From Niallia sp. NCCP-28 (GTDB taxonomy: Bacteria; Bacillota; Bacilli; Bacillales; Cytobacillaceae), in contig NZ_BQYJ01000003.1 in assembly GCF_023168165.1 (NCBI RefSeq), positions 124,001-188,000 on the forward strand: DNA of 64,000 bases, written 5' to 3'. Position 1 is the first letter of the stretch. Each line of letters begins with the position of its first letter. The position numbers were made by a program, and so were the translations under genes. The notes beneath the pieces were generated by a model. That model saw nothing but the letters and a program-made list of their open reading frames with translations. It made no database searches and was not told the origin of the DNA. Below, in pieces: positions 1 to 8,705 of this stretch.

Positions 1-74
1 TTGTATTTGTTGAGTAAATAAGTTGGGAATTTATTGCACATAGTAATATTTATGACTTCTCCATTTATGTACTG

Positions 75-106
75 AAAACACCCTTCTTATAGTAAGAAGG
101 ATGTTT
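75..106 (-). terminator. Bidirectional intrinsic terminator
   Basis: An inverted repeat, CCTTCTTA and TAAGAAGG around a 3-nt loop, is extended by AAAACA/TGTTTT arms. It lies directly below the stop codon of the minus-strand gene at 109. The T-rich outer arms suit termination in both directions. Confidence 0.6.
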
Positions 107-108
107 TG

Positions 109-573
109 CTATTTCTCTAATTTTATAATCAGGCGAAAATACTTAATTAAAATATATAATAAGAGAGGATTCAATAGGGCGGAATACCACCATTTCCACC
201 AGCCATAATGAAAATATCCCCATGGTGCGGGTAACAATGCTATAAATTCATATACAATGAATAGTATGTTCCAAATAATAATTGCACCCATTTTTTTATA
301 CAAAGACTTTTTTAAAGGGTAAAAGTTGAGAAAGAGGATATTAACAGGTGATACTAAAAATATCAAATAAATTAATGAAATCCATTCGATTGATTTTGTG
401 AAATACCAATAACCTTCATATTTAATATCAATGAATATATCAAAAATAGTTTGAAAGGCAATAGTAAAAACATAAATATGTAAAGTTTGATTCTTATTAA
501 GCTTTTTATTCAATTTAAAAGCAAGAAAATTAAAAATGATAATAGCAAGTAAAAGTCCAATCAAAAAAATCAA
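109..573 (-). CDS. CBO0543-family integral membrane protein
   Basis: This 154-residue, very hydrophobic protein has about five predicted membrane segments and Trp/Tyr-rich loops. It shares the family patterns GYWYFTK, P(V)NI(L/I)FLN(F/Y)YP, PWGYFHYGWWK and WYSAL.NP with the proteins at 5077 and 29397, so the three are paralogs. The function of the family is unknown; sporulation or membrane roles have been guessed from its presence in spore-formers. The start is an ATG. A terminator follows the stop. It stands alone, with a decayed region upstream. Confidence 0.8.
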   Translation of the reverse strand: MIFLIGLLLAIIIFNFLAFKLNKKLNKNQTLHIYVFTIAFQTIFDIFIDIKYEGYWYFTKSIEWISLIYLIFLVSPVNILFLNFYPLKKSLYKKMGAIIIWNILFIVYEFIALLPAPWGYFHYGWWKWWYSALLNPLLLYILIKYFRLIIKLEK

Positions 574-1541
574 ATCTCCCTATATAAAACTAAAATAATA
601 TTTATATAATTTTAGTTTTATTGTATCAATATATGGAAAAAATTCCTATTAGTAAATATTTACAAATGGCAGTTTTCTATATGAAATTAAAAAAATATGT
701 ACATTTTGTGAACTAATAGGTATATGGACCTGATAAAAAGAACCTAAAGTCAATCGTTTCTTTTAAAAAATAAGGAACCCAACTCTTTATAGGAAACCCT
801 TTGGGAGCATTTTAAAAGAAGAATGATTTATATGAAGTTTATAAAAACTTAATTATTTAAGATGGTGTTCTTTCTACTATAAATCAAACAGAAGAAACTT
901 ATAAGGAAGCTTTATTTCAATAGCACCGGAGATTAAAGCAACATTGTCGCATATGCAGGAATTAAAGGGCAAATTTATCACGCCTCAACGGGTTTTTGAC
1001 CCTCACCTGAGGGAGTGTAAGAGAAAACGAGAAATTTAGTTGGGGAGAAACTTGCCCATAAAAGCCTGATTGGTTCCACTAACAATCAGCGGAGGACGTG
1101 GAAAACCCTCACTGATTAAAGTTTTACTTTATCCTGCGTGATATGTGGAACATTTATTCAGAGCATAAATTCACATTAGAAAATATAAAGGTTTAATCAT
1201 TTATAAAAGCAGCTAGGAAAAATATTAATAAAGTTTGCTAAAAGATATAGTTTATTGAGTTTTTATGTCTAATGAAGGGGAAGATTAGTTAGGCAGATAC
1301 TAAAAAAACTTAATTAATTTATTTAATTGTTAAAATGAGATAAAGGTGATAGAGAAGATGAGCAGGAAAATATAGTATAGACGCTTTTCAAAACGCAACG
1401 GAATCGTGAAAAAGTGATACTAATCTGTTTTCTGAAGAAATGAAATGGAGTGATTTTGTGCAAAATCTTATCTGTGCTGCTATTGGACAATTAAAATTAA
1501 CAAGATATTAATAAAAATATGATAGATGGAGGTACTATATT
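574..1541. other. Non-coding / decayed stretch
   Basis: No intact gene is visible. It holds one full copy of the dispersed repeat (985-1133). Near 1380-1511 an interrupted reading frame ends in residues DFVQNLICAAIGQLKLTRY just before the VOC gene, which looks like the tail of a lost gene that I do not recognise. The rest is AT-rich without clear signals. Confidence 0.4.
985..1133 (+). repeat. Dispersed structured repeat, copy A (full length)
   Basis: About 150 bp that closely matches copies at 4152 and 12190. Shared blocks include AACGGG.TTTTGACC, AACGAGAAAT.TAG, GAGAAACTTGCC.ATAAAAGCC, CTGATTG, CAATCAG and a terminal CTGATTxAAGTTT.ACTTTAT. CTGATTG can pair with CAATCAG, and the terminal CTGATT can pair with the same CAATCAG, so alternative hairpins are possible. 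Confidence 0.75.
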
Positions 1542-1955
1542 TTGAACTATATTTTAGACCATGTGGGAATCGCAGTCAGAAGTATTGATGGTGCTCTACC
1601 CTTTTACCTTAATGTATTAAATGGTAGTTTGGAGGATCGTTATACAAGTGATACTCCAGGTGTTGAAGTACATGTGGCTGTTGTTAGAACCGCTGATAAA
1701 GTAATTGAGTTATTGGAACCAACTAACAAGAATTCACCAATGGCACGTTTTATAAAACAAAGGGGAAAAGGTGTACATCATATTGCATATCGAGTCGACA
1801 ATTTAGAGGTTGCCATACAGGAATCGATTAAAAATGGGATTCGTTTTCTAGAGAATACACGCCGTACCAATTTGCGCGGAAGAAGACTAATATATATTAA
1901 TCCCGCTTCGACTGATGGAACTTTAATTGAGCTTTGTGATTATTTAAAGAGTTAA
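1542..1955 (+). CDS. VOC-family protein, methylmalonyl-CoA epimerase-like
   Basis: A 137-residue protein with the two beta-alpha-beta-beta-beta halves of the vicinal oxygen chelate fold. Candidate metal ligands are H7 (LDHVGIAV), H79/H80 (GVHHIAYRV) and E130 (GTLIELCDY), as in methylmalonyl-CoA epimerase, which interconverts the epimers of methylmalonyl-CoA. The start is TTG, chosen because TGGAGG lies 9 nt upstream. No mutase or propionate gene is nearby and the flanks are decayed, so the real substrate may differ. Confidence 0.8.
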   Translation: MNYILDHVGIAVRSIDGALPFYLNVLNGSLEDRYTSDTPGVEVHVAVVRTADKVIELLEPTNKNSPMARFIKQRGKGVHHIAYRVDNLEVAIQESIKNGIRFLENTRRTNLRGRRLIYINPASTDGTLIELCDYLKS

Positions 1956-2412
1956 TGAATTCGGTTAATCCATGAATTATCTATAAATTTTCTTATTTAA
2001 CTATATCGGTCCCAGGCTAGTGACATTTATTAATAAACTACCATGAAAATAAGTTTCTCAAAATAAGAAATCTGACGAAACTTAAGAAGACCCTACTCAA
2101 TCGCAAAAAGAGGTGGGGTAATAAATTTAGTTTATCAATTAGAAATGACTGGATTAAGGTCAATCTCAGTAGTGGCAATTTCTAATCTATAGTGAAGCGC
2201 CGATTTTTGCGCTTCATTGATGGCTAACAAAACAGGCGAGTGAAGAAGGAAAGGACTTCCAGTATCTTATACATCTAAATAAAATGCTATAGAGGTGGAT
2301 ATCTTAATTAAAATAGTTCTTAGAACCGTAATGCACAATCCTCGCAGAAGAAATTGAAACTTATTTTATTTACTGCAAAATTGGAACAACAAGTCAGATG
2401 GGAGAACTTCTT
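1956..2412. other. Intergenic stretch with one hairpin
   Basis: No gene seen. A perfect 8-bp hairpin (TGAAGCGC/GCGCTTCA, 2193-2216) has a T-rich loop but no U-tract after it. The remaining sequence has frequent stops in all frames. Confidence 0.35.
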
Positions 2413-2979
2413 ATGAAGATTAAAACAGTTGGCACTTGGGACGATGAACTGTGGCAGGACGTGAGCCCCCTTTATTTAGAAGCATTTGGTGATAAGGGGT
2501 CTAAGCCGGTTAAGATTATTAAAAATATGTTTGCACAAGGAATTGTCGAGCTTCATGTAGGATACAACCACAACGAGTCGGCAGCGATTATTATGGCTCT
2601 CACAGGGAAGCTCGCATCTGATCGAGTGATGATCATCGACTATTTAGCGGTATCTGAAAAAGAGAGAGGTTATGGGCTTGGCAAATACTTTGTTGATTAC
2701 CTGCGACACAAAGCAATTGCAGAGGGGTATCAAAAATTAATCATCGAGGTCGAGTCAGAGAAAACACTAGATAATAGAAGGCGTATTCACTTTTGGCAAT
2801 CATGCGGCTTTTTCCTCACAGAGTATGTTCATCACTACATTTGGGTACCTGAGACCTACCATGCTATGTACCTTCCTCTTATTGCTGATTCAAGGCAGAT
2901 AACTGGAGAAGAACTGTTTATGTGTATCAATACCTTTCATCGGCTATCGTTTCGTAGAGGTGGGAAGAAGGAAGGCTAG
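2413..2979 (+). CDS. GNAT-family N-acetyltransferase
   Basis: 188 residues. Motif A of the GNAT fold is clear: LAVSEKERGYGLGKYFVDYL, with the acetyl-CoA pyrophosphate loop ERGYGLG, followed by the motif B region (FWQSCGFF). Substrate unknown. An earlier in-frame ATG at 2398 exists, but GGGAGA at 2400-2405 is a good site for the ATG at 2413. The gene stands alone between non-coding stretches. Confidence 0.8.
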   Translation: MKIKTVGTWDDELWQDVSPLYLEAFGDKGSKPVKIIKNMFAQGIVELHVGYNHNESAAIIMALTGKLASDRVMIIDYLAVSEKERGYGLGKYFVDYLRHKAIAEGYQKLIIEVESEKTLDNRRRIHFWQSCGFFLTEYVHHYIWVPETYHAMYLPLIADSRQITGEELFMCINTFHRLSFRRGGKKEG

Positions 2980-3611
2980 GAGATTTTTTGGGCTTTTAAA
3001 AAAACAACCTTTTTCAGTGGTTTTTTAGAGCAACTCTGAAACCTACCAATGTCTCAACAGGGGCGTTGGCCAATAAATGGGGACATGGCATCTGAACTTG
3101 AACATAAGATTGGTGAGTGCATGTGGTGGTTGATTATTTTGTCTGAACGTCTGAATATTGATAGCAGTGAAGCATGAAAAAAATTCTTAACCAAACTGAA
3201 ATAAAATTAGAGAATAAACGATTATGTTATGTACAGAAAAAACGTTTTATCCAGACGGAGAAGCGTTTTTTTTGTTGAAATAATGGGGATTTTTGTGAAA
3301 TGATCTATATCCTTTTTATTGTTGACTATTGTAAAGGGCTGATAAGAAATTCTAAGGAGTGCTGCATGTCAGTATATATTGCTAAATAAGAAAGTAAAAA
3401 GAGCGTATATTTATGCTTTCTTATTCTACTGAGGAGTTTGTGCATTCATTTATAGGACCGCTACCATTTTTTGTTGGCAGCTTACAGTGCTTATAAAGTC
3501 ATTTTTTATATCCCCTCAATCTATCGCTGCTTTGTTATGCAGCCAGATGATGACGAATGTGTAATTTGCAAGAGATATTGTGTTTCCAAAATAAAAGCAT
3601 GTCGTATATCT
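2980..3611. other. Intergenic stretch, hairpin only
   Basis: No credible gene on either strand. A hairpin at about 3236-3273 (AAAAAACG...CGTTTTTT) ends in a T-run and could be a plus-strand terminator, but no intact plus-strand gene precedes it closely. The lower part probably holds the eroded 3' end of the DUF4177 remnant. Confidence 0.35.
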
Positions 3612-3713
3612 TCATCCCTGTTTTGCGTGATCATGAATAATTGCTTGATAATCTTCTTTTGGCTTTGAACTAAAAGTTCCAATAGCAGTCTTTATAAATT
3701 TATATTCATACAT
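3612..3713 (-). pseudogene. DUF4177 remnant, premature stop
   Basis: The reading frame starts MYEYKFIKTAIGTFSSKPK and runs to HDHAKQG, which matches the N-terminal half of DUF4177 proteins (normally followed by W and about 20 more residues). Here a TGA replaces the expected Trp codon after 33 residues and the sequence beyond no longer resembles the family. A good AGGAG site lies upstream of the ATG. The function of DUF4177 proteins is unknown. Confidence 0.65.
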
Positions 3714-3800
3714 GAAAATCTCTCCTATCATTAATTTTTTTTCCTATAGGAATGACCAACTTATTGCTTTAGGGAACAAAAAAATTATTAAGTTTCTAAA

Positions 3801-3829
3801 GAAAAAGGAAAGGGCATAATTGCTCTTTC
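3801..3829 (-). terminator. Intrinsic terminator
   Basis: On the minus strand GAAAGAGC pairs with GCCCTTTC (one G-U), followed by TTTTTC, immediately after the stop codon at 3828. Confidence 0.6.
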
Positions 3830-4013
3830 ACTTTTTAATGTTATCTAGTTTATTTGTTATCTCTTTAAGAAGAGCATTCTTTTCTTTTTGCAGCTTATAG
3901 AATTTAGCTGCAATGAAAATAGCAATTACAGTTGAAAGTAATTTAATGATTAGAGGAGCAAATAAAAATATTGGTGAACCGATGAAAAAACCAGTGTTTG
4001 TGTAAGTGTCCAT
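3828..4013 (-). CDS. Small single-pass membrane protein
   Basis: 61 residues: a short N-terminus, one hydrophobic segment (about residues 14-38) and a charged, probably helical tail (KLQKEKNALLKEITNKLDNIKK region). I chose the ATG at 4013 because GGAGG lies 6-7 nt upstream; the longer frame back to 4082 has no ribosome binding site. It has the look of small Bacillus membrane proteins of unknown role. A terminator overlaps its stop. Confidence 0.6.
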   Translation of the reverse strand: MDTYTNTGFFIGSPIFLFAPLIIKLLSTVIAIFIAAKFYKLQKEKNALLKEITNKLDNIKK

Positions 4014-4151
4014 GCAAAACCTCCAAATGAATATATAAAAGTTATTTTTATAAATTGTAAATGTGTTTTTTAGTAAACTCAAGGGTAAATGTTTATAAAA
4101 GGAAGAAGTTGTAAGTGATAAAGTTTTTTTCCATTTTGAATTTTATCACTA

Positions 4152-4289
4152 TTTAACGGGCTTTTGACCCCACGTAAGGGATTGTAAGAGAAAACGAGAA
4201 ATCTAGATGGGGAGAAACTTGCCTATAAAAGCCTGATTGGTTTCACTAACAATCAGTGGGGGCCTCACTGATTGAAGATTCACTTTATG
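4152..4289 (+). repeat. Dispersed structured repeat, copy B (full length)
   Basis: About 138 bp, near-identical in its core to copy A (AACGAGAAATCTAGATGGGG, GAGAAACTTGCC, AAAAGCCTGATTGG). CAATCAGTG and CACTGATTG flank a GGGGGCC loop; the upstream CTGATTG offers an alternative partner. Confidence 0.75.
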
Positions 4290-4428
4290 CCAAAAAATTA
4301 AAGAGTTGAGAGCTGCTTCTTTAATTTAACGGGATGCTTGCTGGAGCAGAAGGTGTATTTGGTTGATGAATGATAAAGTGACTATGTACCTTCCTTTGAA
4401 TATACAAAAATCAGGAGGAGATAAAGAA

Positions 4429-4932
4429 ATGAACCTTACAAAGCTGTTTGAAGCGCAGAAAGTGTTTATAGATAAAATGGAATATGCAGATAAAGATTGT
4501 TTTGAAGAATTAATTTTGGGTTTATTTGTGAAATTAGGTAAATGTGCGAATGAATGGCAAGGATTTAAGTTTTGGAATGAGAATCAAATGCCTAATAATA
4601 AGATTTCTGGATTGGATGATAAAGGAAACTTGATATTTAAGAATCCACTTTTAGAAGAATATGTAGACGGATTAGCTTTTGCGGTGAGAATCGGCATTGT
4701 AAAAGAAGTTGAAAATATTACTTATTCACCTTTTAAAAATGACAGCATAGTTAGTCAATTTGTTTATATAAACAGAGTAGTAACAACTATTTTTACAGCA
4801 GACAAATTAGATTATTGGCATTATGCGTATAGACATTTAATAGGATTATATTTAGGGCTTGGTGCAATGCTTGGCTTTACAGGGGAGCAAATAGAGAAGG
4901 CTTATTATGTAAGAATGGAAAGTAATGATTAA
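4429..4932 (+). CDS. Dimeric dUTPase-like protein (all-alpha), probably not a normal enzyme
   Basis: 167 residues resembling the all-alpha dUTPase/dCTPase family (MazG superfamily), which hydrolyses dUTP to dUMP. Recognisable parts are the start MNLTKLFEAQK, ANE..GFKFW (residues 40-49) and LLEEYVDGLAF (74-84). The family's EXXE metal motif, usually ELGELANE, reads KLGKCANE here (K35, K38), so two magnesium-binding glutamates are lysines while E42, E76/E77 and D80 remain. I expect weak or no activity. The ATG at 4429 has AGGAGGAG upstream. Such genes are often phage-derived. Confidence 0.75.
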   Translation: MNLTKLFEAQKVFIDKMEYADKDCFEELILGLFVKLGKCANEWQGFKFWNENQMPNNKISGLDDKGNLIFKNPLLEEYVDGLAFAVRIGIVKEVENITYSPFKNDSIVSQFVYINRVVTTIFTADKLDYWHYAYRHLIGLYLGLGAMLGFTGEQIEKAYYVRMESND

Positions 4933-4970
4933 CGACAAGCGACTAGATATTGAGCAGAAAAAAACTGTGC

Positions 4971-4998
4971 AATAAAAAAGCTAGGTATTGTACCTAGC
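4971..4998 (-). terminator. Intrinsic terminator for the CBO0543 gene
   Basis: GCTAGGTA/TACCTAGC hairpin with a 3-nt loop. Read on the minus strand it is followed by TTTTTTATT. It sits about 80 nt beyond the stop at 5077. Confidence 0.6.
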
Positions 4999-5076
4999 GA
5001 TTAGATGTGCAGCTTGAACGTTAAATTTGTATATATAACAATCTTTAATTTGGTTGGTTAGCTGTAACGTTTAATA

Positions 5077-5535
5077 TCAGTCATAGTTAAACTTAGTAAT
5101 CAGCCTAACTAATTTTAGATTTAACAATAAAATAATAAAAAGAACTGGATAAATTATTGCGGAATACCATAATTTCCAGCCACTATAATAAAAAAATTCA
5201 GTTTTTACAGCAACCCATTCATAACTTACTGAAAAAATAACCCAGAATGATAAAAAAAGAGATTTTTTTAAAATTTTCGATTTATAAGGATAGAAATTCA
5301 AAAAAATTATGTTCACTGGTGGATAAATAAAGAAAAAAATTAAAAGTGAAATCCAGTCTATTTGTGAAGAAAAATATCCATACAAATGATATTTGAATTC
5401 TAAATATAAATCAGTAAGGAGCTGAAGAATTATTGAACTTAATGAAGTAGCGTAGTATTCAATCATAGTTAGTCTTTTAGGCATTATAAAGATAATTGCT
5501 ATAAATATTGCAATAGAAACAAATAATAAAATCAT
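5077..5535 (-). CDS. CBO0543-family integral membrane protein
   Basis: 152 residues, about five membrane segments, sharing DW(I)SLL, PPVNIIFLNFYP and GWKLWYSAIIYP with the paralogs at 109 and 29397 but more diverged: the PWGYFHYGWW block is reduced to FFYYSGWK. I chose the ATG at 5535 (GGAGGA 9 nt upstream); it gives the family length, whereas the frame back to 5580 adds 15 residues without support. Function unknown. About 300 bp upstream, to the next remnant, holds nothing I can name. Confidence 0.75.
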   Translation of the reverse strand: MILLFVSIAIFIAIIFIMPKRLTMIEYYATSLSSIILQLLTDLYLEFKYHLYGYFSSQIDWISLLIFFFIYPPVNIIFLNFYPYKSKILKKSLFLSFWVIFSVSYEWVAVKTEFFYYSGWKLWYSAIIYPVLFIILLLNLKLVRLITKFNYD

Positions 5536-5833
5536 ACAAATTCTTCCTCCAAAGGAAATCTGATTATTATCTTGTACCATTGCTGAAAAAAGTATTCATT
5601 TTATTCTAAAGAAACAAAAGGTTCATTGAGTGTACAAAAAAGTCTTTTATTATCATTGATGATCATCTTAATCCCAATAGTATAAATTCAGGTGAACAGT
5701 AGTTGTATTTTTTTGGGAAATATATAGTGTGAATTCCTAAATTACTTATGGGGAATTTAGGAAATGGTTGGAACAAAATTTGCAATAGATAGATGGTAAA
5801 TCAGTGTAAATGCTAACTTTATACACTGTTTAC

Positions 5834-5976
5834 CTACTCCAAAAATACTAATTCTGACTCATGCACTAGTTTATACAGGAAACTATCTAAAGTTTTTAAT
5901 TCGCAATATCCTGTTTCATATTTATGAATTAGTATATATTCTTTCTCTTGATACAGAACTTTTTTTCCGTTCATAA
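5834..5976 (-). pseudogene. Frameshifted copy of the 45-residue GYCE protein family
   Basis: From an ATG at 5976 with AAGGAG upstream the frame reads MNGKKVLYQEKEN and stops. One base out of frame, the rest reads YILIHKYETGYCELKT and ends LVHESELVFLE before a TAG. Together they match the intact protein at 21609 over its full length. One extra base in a T-run near 5940 explains the break, so this is a recent pseudogene or a sequencing error. Confidence 0.6.
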
Positions 5977-6092
5977 AAATCACTCCTTTAATGTAGGGGT
6001 TAATTAAGATAGTACCTTACTGATAAAAGTGAAAAAAGCGGAAAATAGTACATGTATAAAGCATATTTGCAACAAATGAGAAAGATGTAAAT

Positions 6093-6248
6093 TTATAAAA
6101 GGGGTTTTTGAAGCAAATTGATGGAGATATTTCTTCTATATATCTCTGTTTCTAATAAGTCTATAAATTCTACTGATAATTTATATTTATTGGCAGATAT
6201 ATATACTTTAACTAAATCTTCATTATTAAGTTTATTTAACGAATTCAT
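6093..6248 (-). CDS. sda: Sda-like sporulation checkpoint peptide
   Basis: 51 residues. The stretch LNNEDLVKVYISANKYKL followed by FIDLLETEIYRRN aligns without gaps to Sda of Bacillus subtilis (LSDELLIESYFKATEMNL, FIELIENEIKRR), a helical hairpin that binds histidine kinase KinA and blocks phosphotransfer to Spo0F/Spo0A when DNA replication is impaired. The conserved Y, A, L, FI.L.E.EI.RR positions are kept. The ATG at 6248 has AAAGGA upstream; the frame back to 6284 is unsupported. Whether it inhibits KinA is inferred from similarity only. Confidence 0.7.
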   Translation of the reverse strand: MNSLNKLNNEDLVKVYISANKYKLSVEFIDLLETEIYRRNISINLLQKPLL

Positions 6249-6429
6249 TTTAAATTTCCTTTCTGCTCGGCAAGTTATAAGCATTTTTTACCCAAATATA
6301 TTATGATAAAACTTTTTTTATAAATTTAAGTAAATAAAACGATGGCTTAGTTGATTAGAATGAAACTTTTTCCAGGTTTAATCGTAAAAAATAGAAAAAA
6401 ATAACAAGTTGGTAAGGAGTGTATAATAT

Positions 6430-6696
6430 ATGATTGGGATAGATGTAAAAAGGGAAAATGATAATGTGGTTATCAGACATCAGTTCACTAAAATTGAAAT
6501 ACCTGTATCTGATATTAGGGAAGTAAAATTAGATGATACTTATGGCGGAGAATCCAATGAAGCAATAAGAGTAGGTACTCCATATGGAACGACAGATAGA
6601 ATTGCAGTTGAAACAAAAAATAGCTCCTATATTTTGTATACAACCAATTACGTTGCTGTTATGAATAAGTTGAATTTATTTATAAAAGGAAATTAA
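6430..6696 (+). CDS. SunI/YnzG-family PH-like protein
   Basis: 88 residues, mostly beta: IGIDVKRENDNVVIRHQFTKI, then IPVSDIREVKLDD, and SSYILYTTN. This matches the bacterial PH-like SunI/YnzG family; SunI gives immunity to sublancin in B. subtilis, while YnzG is uncharacterised. Unlike SunI, I see no N-terminal membrane anchor and no bacteriocin gene nearby, so immunity is not implied. Start ATG with AAGGAG upstream. A terminator follows. Confidence 0.7.
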   Translation: MIGIDVKRENDNVVIRHQFTKIEIPVSDIREVKLDDTYGGESNEAIRVGTPYGTTDRIAVETKNSSYILYTTNYVAVMNKLNLFIKGN

Positions 6697-6705
6697 TGAT
6701 TTAAG

Positions 6706-6742
6706 AACAAGCGCTTGAGCTAATGAAGCACTTGTTTTCTTG
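6706..6742 (+). terminator. Intrinsic terminator
   Basis: AACAAG...CTTGTT stem, continued by GCTT/AAGC across one mismatch, then TTTTCTTG. It lies just after the SunI-like gene. Confidence 0.65.
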
Positions 6743-6773
6743 TTATGGCGACAAAAAATAAGGAGATTTTTAG

Positions 6774-6914
6774 CATAAATTTGGACGTTCAATTGAATCT
6801 GTTAGACCCGTACTATTGCATGCAAGAAATGAAATGGAGACAAAAGAAAATACTAGAGATACGCTGAATGCAATTCAAGAACTAATTAAAGCATTAAATC
6901 CATCTAAAGTGTGA
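6774..6914 (+). pseudogene. Gene fragment without a start
   Basis: A 46-codon open stretch (HKFGRSIESVRPVLLHARNE ... LIKALNPSKV, stop) begins right after a TAG and has no usable start codon, although AAGGAG stands upstream. The composition looks protein-like. I do not recognise it; probably the 3' end of a lost gene. Confidence 0.35.
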
Positions 6915-7437
6915 TTTCGTTTATATCACAGTCGTAAATATTACGCTTGATAATGGAAAATAAGTAAACAGGAATAAAAAGGACTGATCCATTTGAATAG
7001 TCCTTAAAAAATTAATAGTTTTTTAGCTTAGGCTGAGAAGATTTCTCCATCTACATATAGTAACCGGACAGTAAACTCCATTGTTATTGTTTCTTTTAAT
7101 TACATTACTTTCTTATTTATTTTGTGTTCATTTTAACCCTAAAATACAAAAGCAATTAATATAACAAAAAACTAAAATATTCCTTGGTCATTGCATTACA
7201 ATAAAGCAGCATATAATCTATACTTAAAAACAGTCGTAATTTATTTTCGTATCTTTTTTGCTGAAAGGCAGGAAAATACAAGGAAATTATAGAATTATTT
7301 ATTATGAAAAAAACATAGAATAAAGAATAAAAAATGCAAAAACAGCTAATACTTAAGTTAGAACATATTTTATTCTGCAGCGGAATAAAACCCTGATTCT
7401 ATGAATATGTTGGTAAAAACGACAGGAGTGTGAGAAT
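6915..7437. other. Intergenic stretch
   Basis: No gene seen. A 7-bp hairpin AAGGACT/AGTCCTT (6979-7005) flanked by A- and T-runs could terminate transcription in both directions. The rest is AT-rich; the promoter of the gene at 7438 should be here but I cannot place it. Confidence 0.35.
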
Positions 7438-7719
7438 ATGGTTCAAGTGTATGTTAATAGTCCGTCCAGTTTAAAAATAGGTTTATCTGTCGCATTAGAA
7501 GCAACGTCAAAAGCATTAGCTCCACAAAGCATTGAGAACTTAAGAAAACTTTCAAAAAATATTCCGAATGAACCAGAAGGATATTCTTTAGAAATTTCTA
7601 AATATACAGCGTCCAATTTTATTGAATGTGTGGAAAATTTTAAACATACCATAACATTCCGATCCATTAGAGAAGATTTGCGAGAGGCATTAGTTAATTT
7701 TGAAAATCAAGCATCTTAA
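7438..7719 (+). CDS. Hypothetical protein, 93 residues
   Basis: I do not recognise this protein. It starts MVQVYVNSPSSLKIGLSVAL and is mixed alpha/beta, without membrane segments, cysteine clusters or low complexity. The start is well supported by CAGGAG 10-11 nt upstream. It stands alone and a terminator lies about 125 bp downstream. Confidence 0.55.
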   Translation: MVQVYVNSPSSLKIGLSVALEATSKALAPQSIENLRKLSKNIPNEPEGYSLEISKYTASNFIECVENFKHTITFRSIREDLREALVNFENQAS

Positions 7720-7844
7720 TAAATGAAAGCGCTTTATAATGGGCGCGATTATTCAATTTGGCTGGTAAGCTAAGGGTATTAATCAAACTAATATAAAAAG
7801 CTGAGAACAAAAGAAACTATTTTTCTTTTAGTTTATAGTAGGAA

Positions 7845-7891
7845 AATCCTGACAACAATACATTAGTATGCTGTGATATCAGGATTTTTTT
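7845..7891 (+). terminator. Intrinsic terminator
   Basis: AATCCTGA/TCAGGATT stem with a long loop followed by seven T residues. Likely ends the transcript of the gene at 7438. Confidence 0.55.
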
Positions 7892-7901
7892 GCAGGAAAA
7901 A

Positions 7902-8182
7902 ATGATGCTTACAACAGTAATTATTTTATTTGCAATCAAAATAGTGGGATATAAGTGTAAGCATAAAAAGAGCCGAATCATTTTTTTAGCGAATTTTATT
8001 AGAGTGTGTTGGTTCAGTAATGTGTTTTTTTGTGGGAAAGTTTTCCTGTATATTGGCTGGCATTAAATTAGATGTTAAGTTTCTAAATGATGAGATATTT
8101 ACTTTTTTATGTTTATTGTTTTTATTATAACGATTGTGATAACAAGATTGTTAAAAGTAATCTGTCAATTGGACAGCAAATA
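7902..8182 (+). pseudogene. Possible decayed membrane-protein gene
   Basis: An ATG at 7902 opens 54 codons (MMLTTVIILFAIKIVGYK...) and, after stops and a frame change, a second hydrophobic stretch follows (FMFIVFIITIVITRLLKVIC). A strong terminator stands at 8212-8241. This suggests a broken small membrane protein. I cannot name it. Confidence 0.3.
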
Positions 8183-8211
8183 AAACAGAGGTTTCAAATA
8201 TAGCATCTAAT

Positions 8212-8241
8212 AGCAGCATCTAAAAAAAGGTGCTGCTTTTT
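8212..8241 (+). terminator. Intrinsic terminator
   Basis: AGCAGCA/TGCTGCT stem, 12-nt loop, then TTTTTGC. Confidence 0.6.
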
Positions 8242-8262
8242 GCTTTTCAGGCAAGATGAAAG

Positions 8263-8284
8263 TGATCAAGTATTTGCTTGATCA
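8263..8284 (-). terminator. Hairpin downstream of the receiver gene
   Basis: Perfect TGATCAAG/CTTGATCA stem, 6-nt loop, 8 nt beyond the stop of the CheY-like gene on the minus strand. The U-tract is weak. Confidence 0.5.
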
Positions 8285-8291
8285 GTAAATA

Positions 8292-8651
8292 TTAACGAAA
8301 TAAATTATTTAATACAGGCACTAAAACATGAAAGTTCGGTTTAACGATAAAGTCTTTTGCACCGATTGTTAACGCATCAATTATCAATCTTTTTTGTCCC
8401 ATTGCTGAACAAATAATGACATTTGCTTTAGGATTAAATTCTATTACTTCCTTTAGTACGTCCATGCCCTCTTTTCGGGGCATCGTTAAGTCTAGCAATA
8501 AGATATCGGGTGAATATTTTTTATAGAGAAAAATAGCCTCACATCCATCTGAAGCTTCAGCTATCACTTGATAGTCGCCTGTTGATAAATAGCGTTTTAA
8601 TAAATTTCTCATAAACATAGAATCATCTGCAATCACTACATTTTTATGCAT
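8292..8651 (-). CDS. Single-domain CheY-like response regulator
   Basis: 119 residues, one receiver domain with nothing attached. Acidic pocket D9/D10, phospho-acceptor D54 (LLLDLTMP), S82 (ICSAMG) and K104 (FIVKP) are all present, so it should be phosphorylatable. Stand-alone receivers pass signals by protein contact, as CheY does at the flagellar switch; the last helix is divergent, so I do not call it cheY. No kinase is adjacent. It is preceded at 8706-8790 by a c-di-GMP-I riboswitch, so its synthesis is likely controlled by c-di-GMP. Start ATG with GGGAG upstream. Confidence 0.85.
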   Translation of the reverse strand: MHKNVVIADDSMFMRNLLKRYLSTGDYQVIAEASDGCEAIFLYKKYSPDILLLDLTMPRKEGMDVLKEVIEFNPKANVIICSAMGQKRLIIDALTIGAKDFIVKPNFHVLVPVLNNLFR

Positions 8652-8705
8652 TCTATATCAATGCTCCCTTTTCTTAAATTGGCAAATGAAAGAAATAGGT
8701 TTTTA

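Noticed and set aside
3471-3668. Plus-strand 65-residue open frame
   Set aside because: Overlaps the DUF4177 remnant on the other strand, which has real homology; no ribosome binding site.
4152-4289. Repeat as a CRISPR unit or tRNA-like gene
   Set aside because: Copies are kilobases apart with no regular spacers, and no cloverleaf or CCA end can be drawn.
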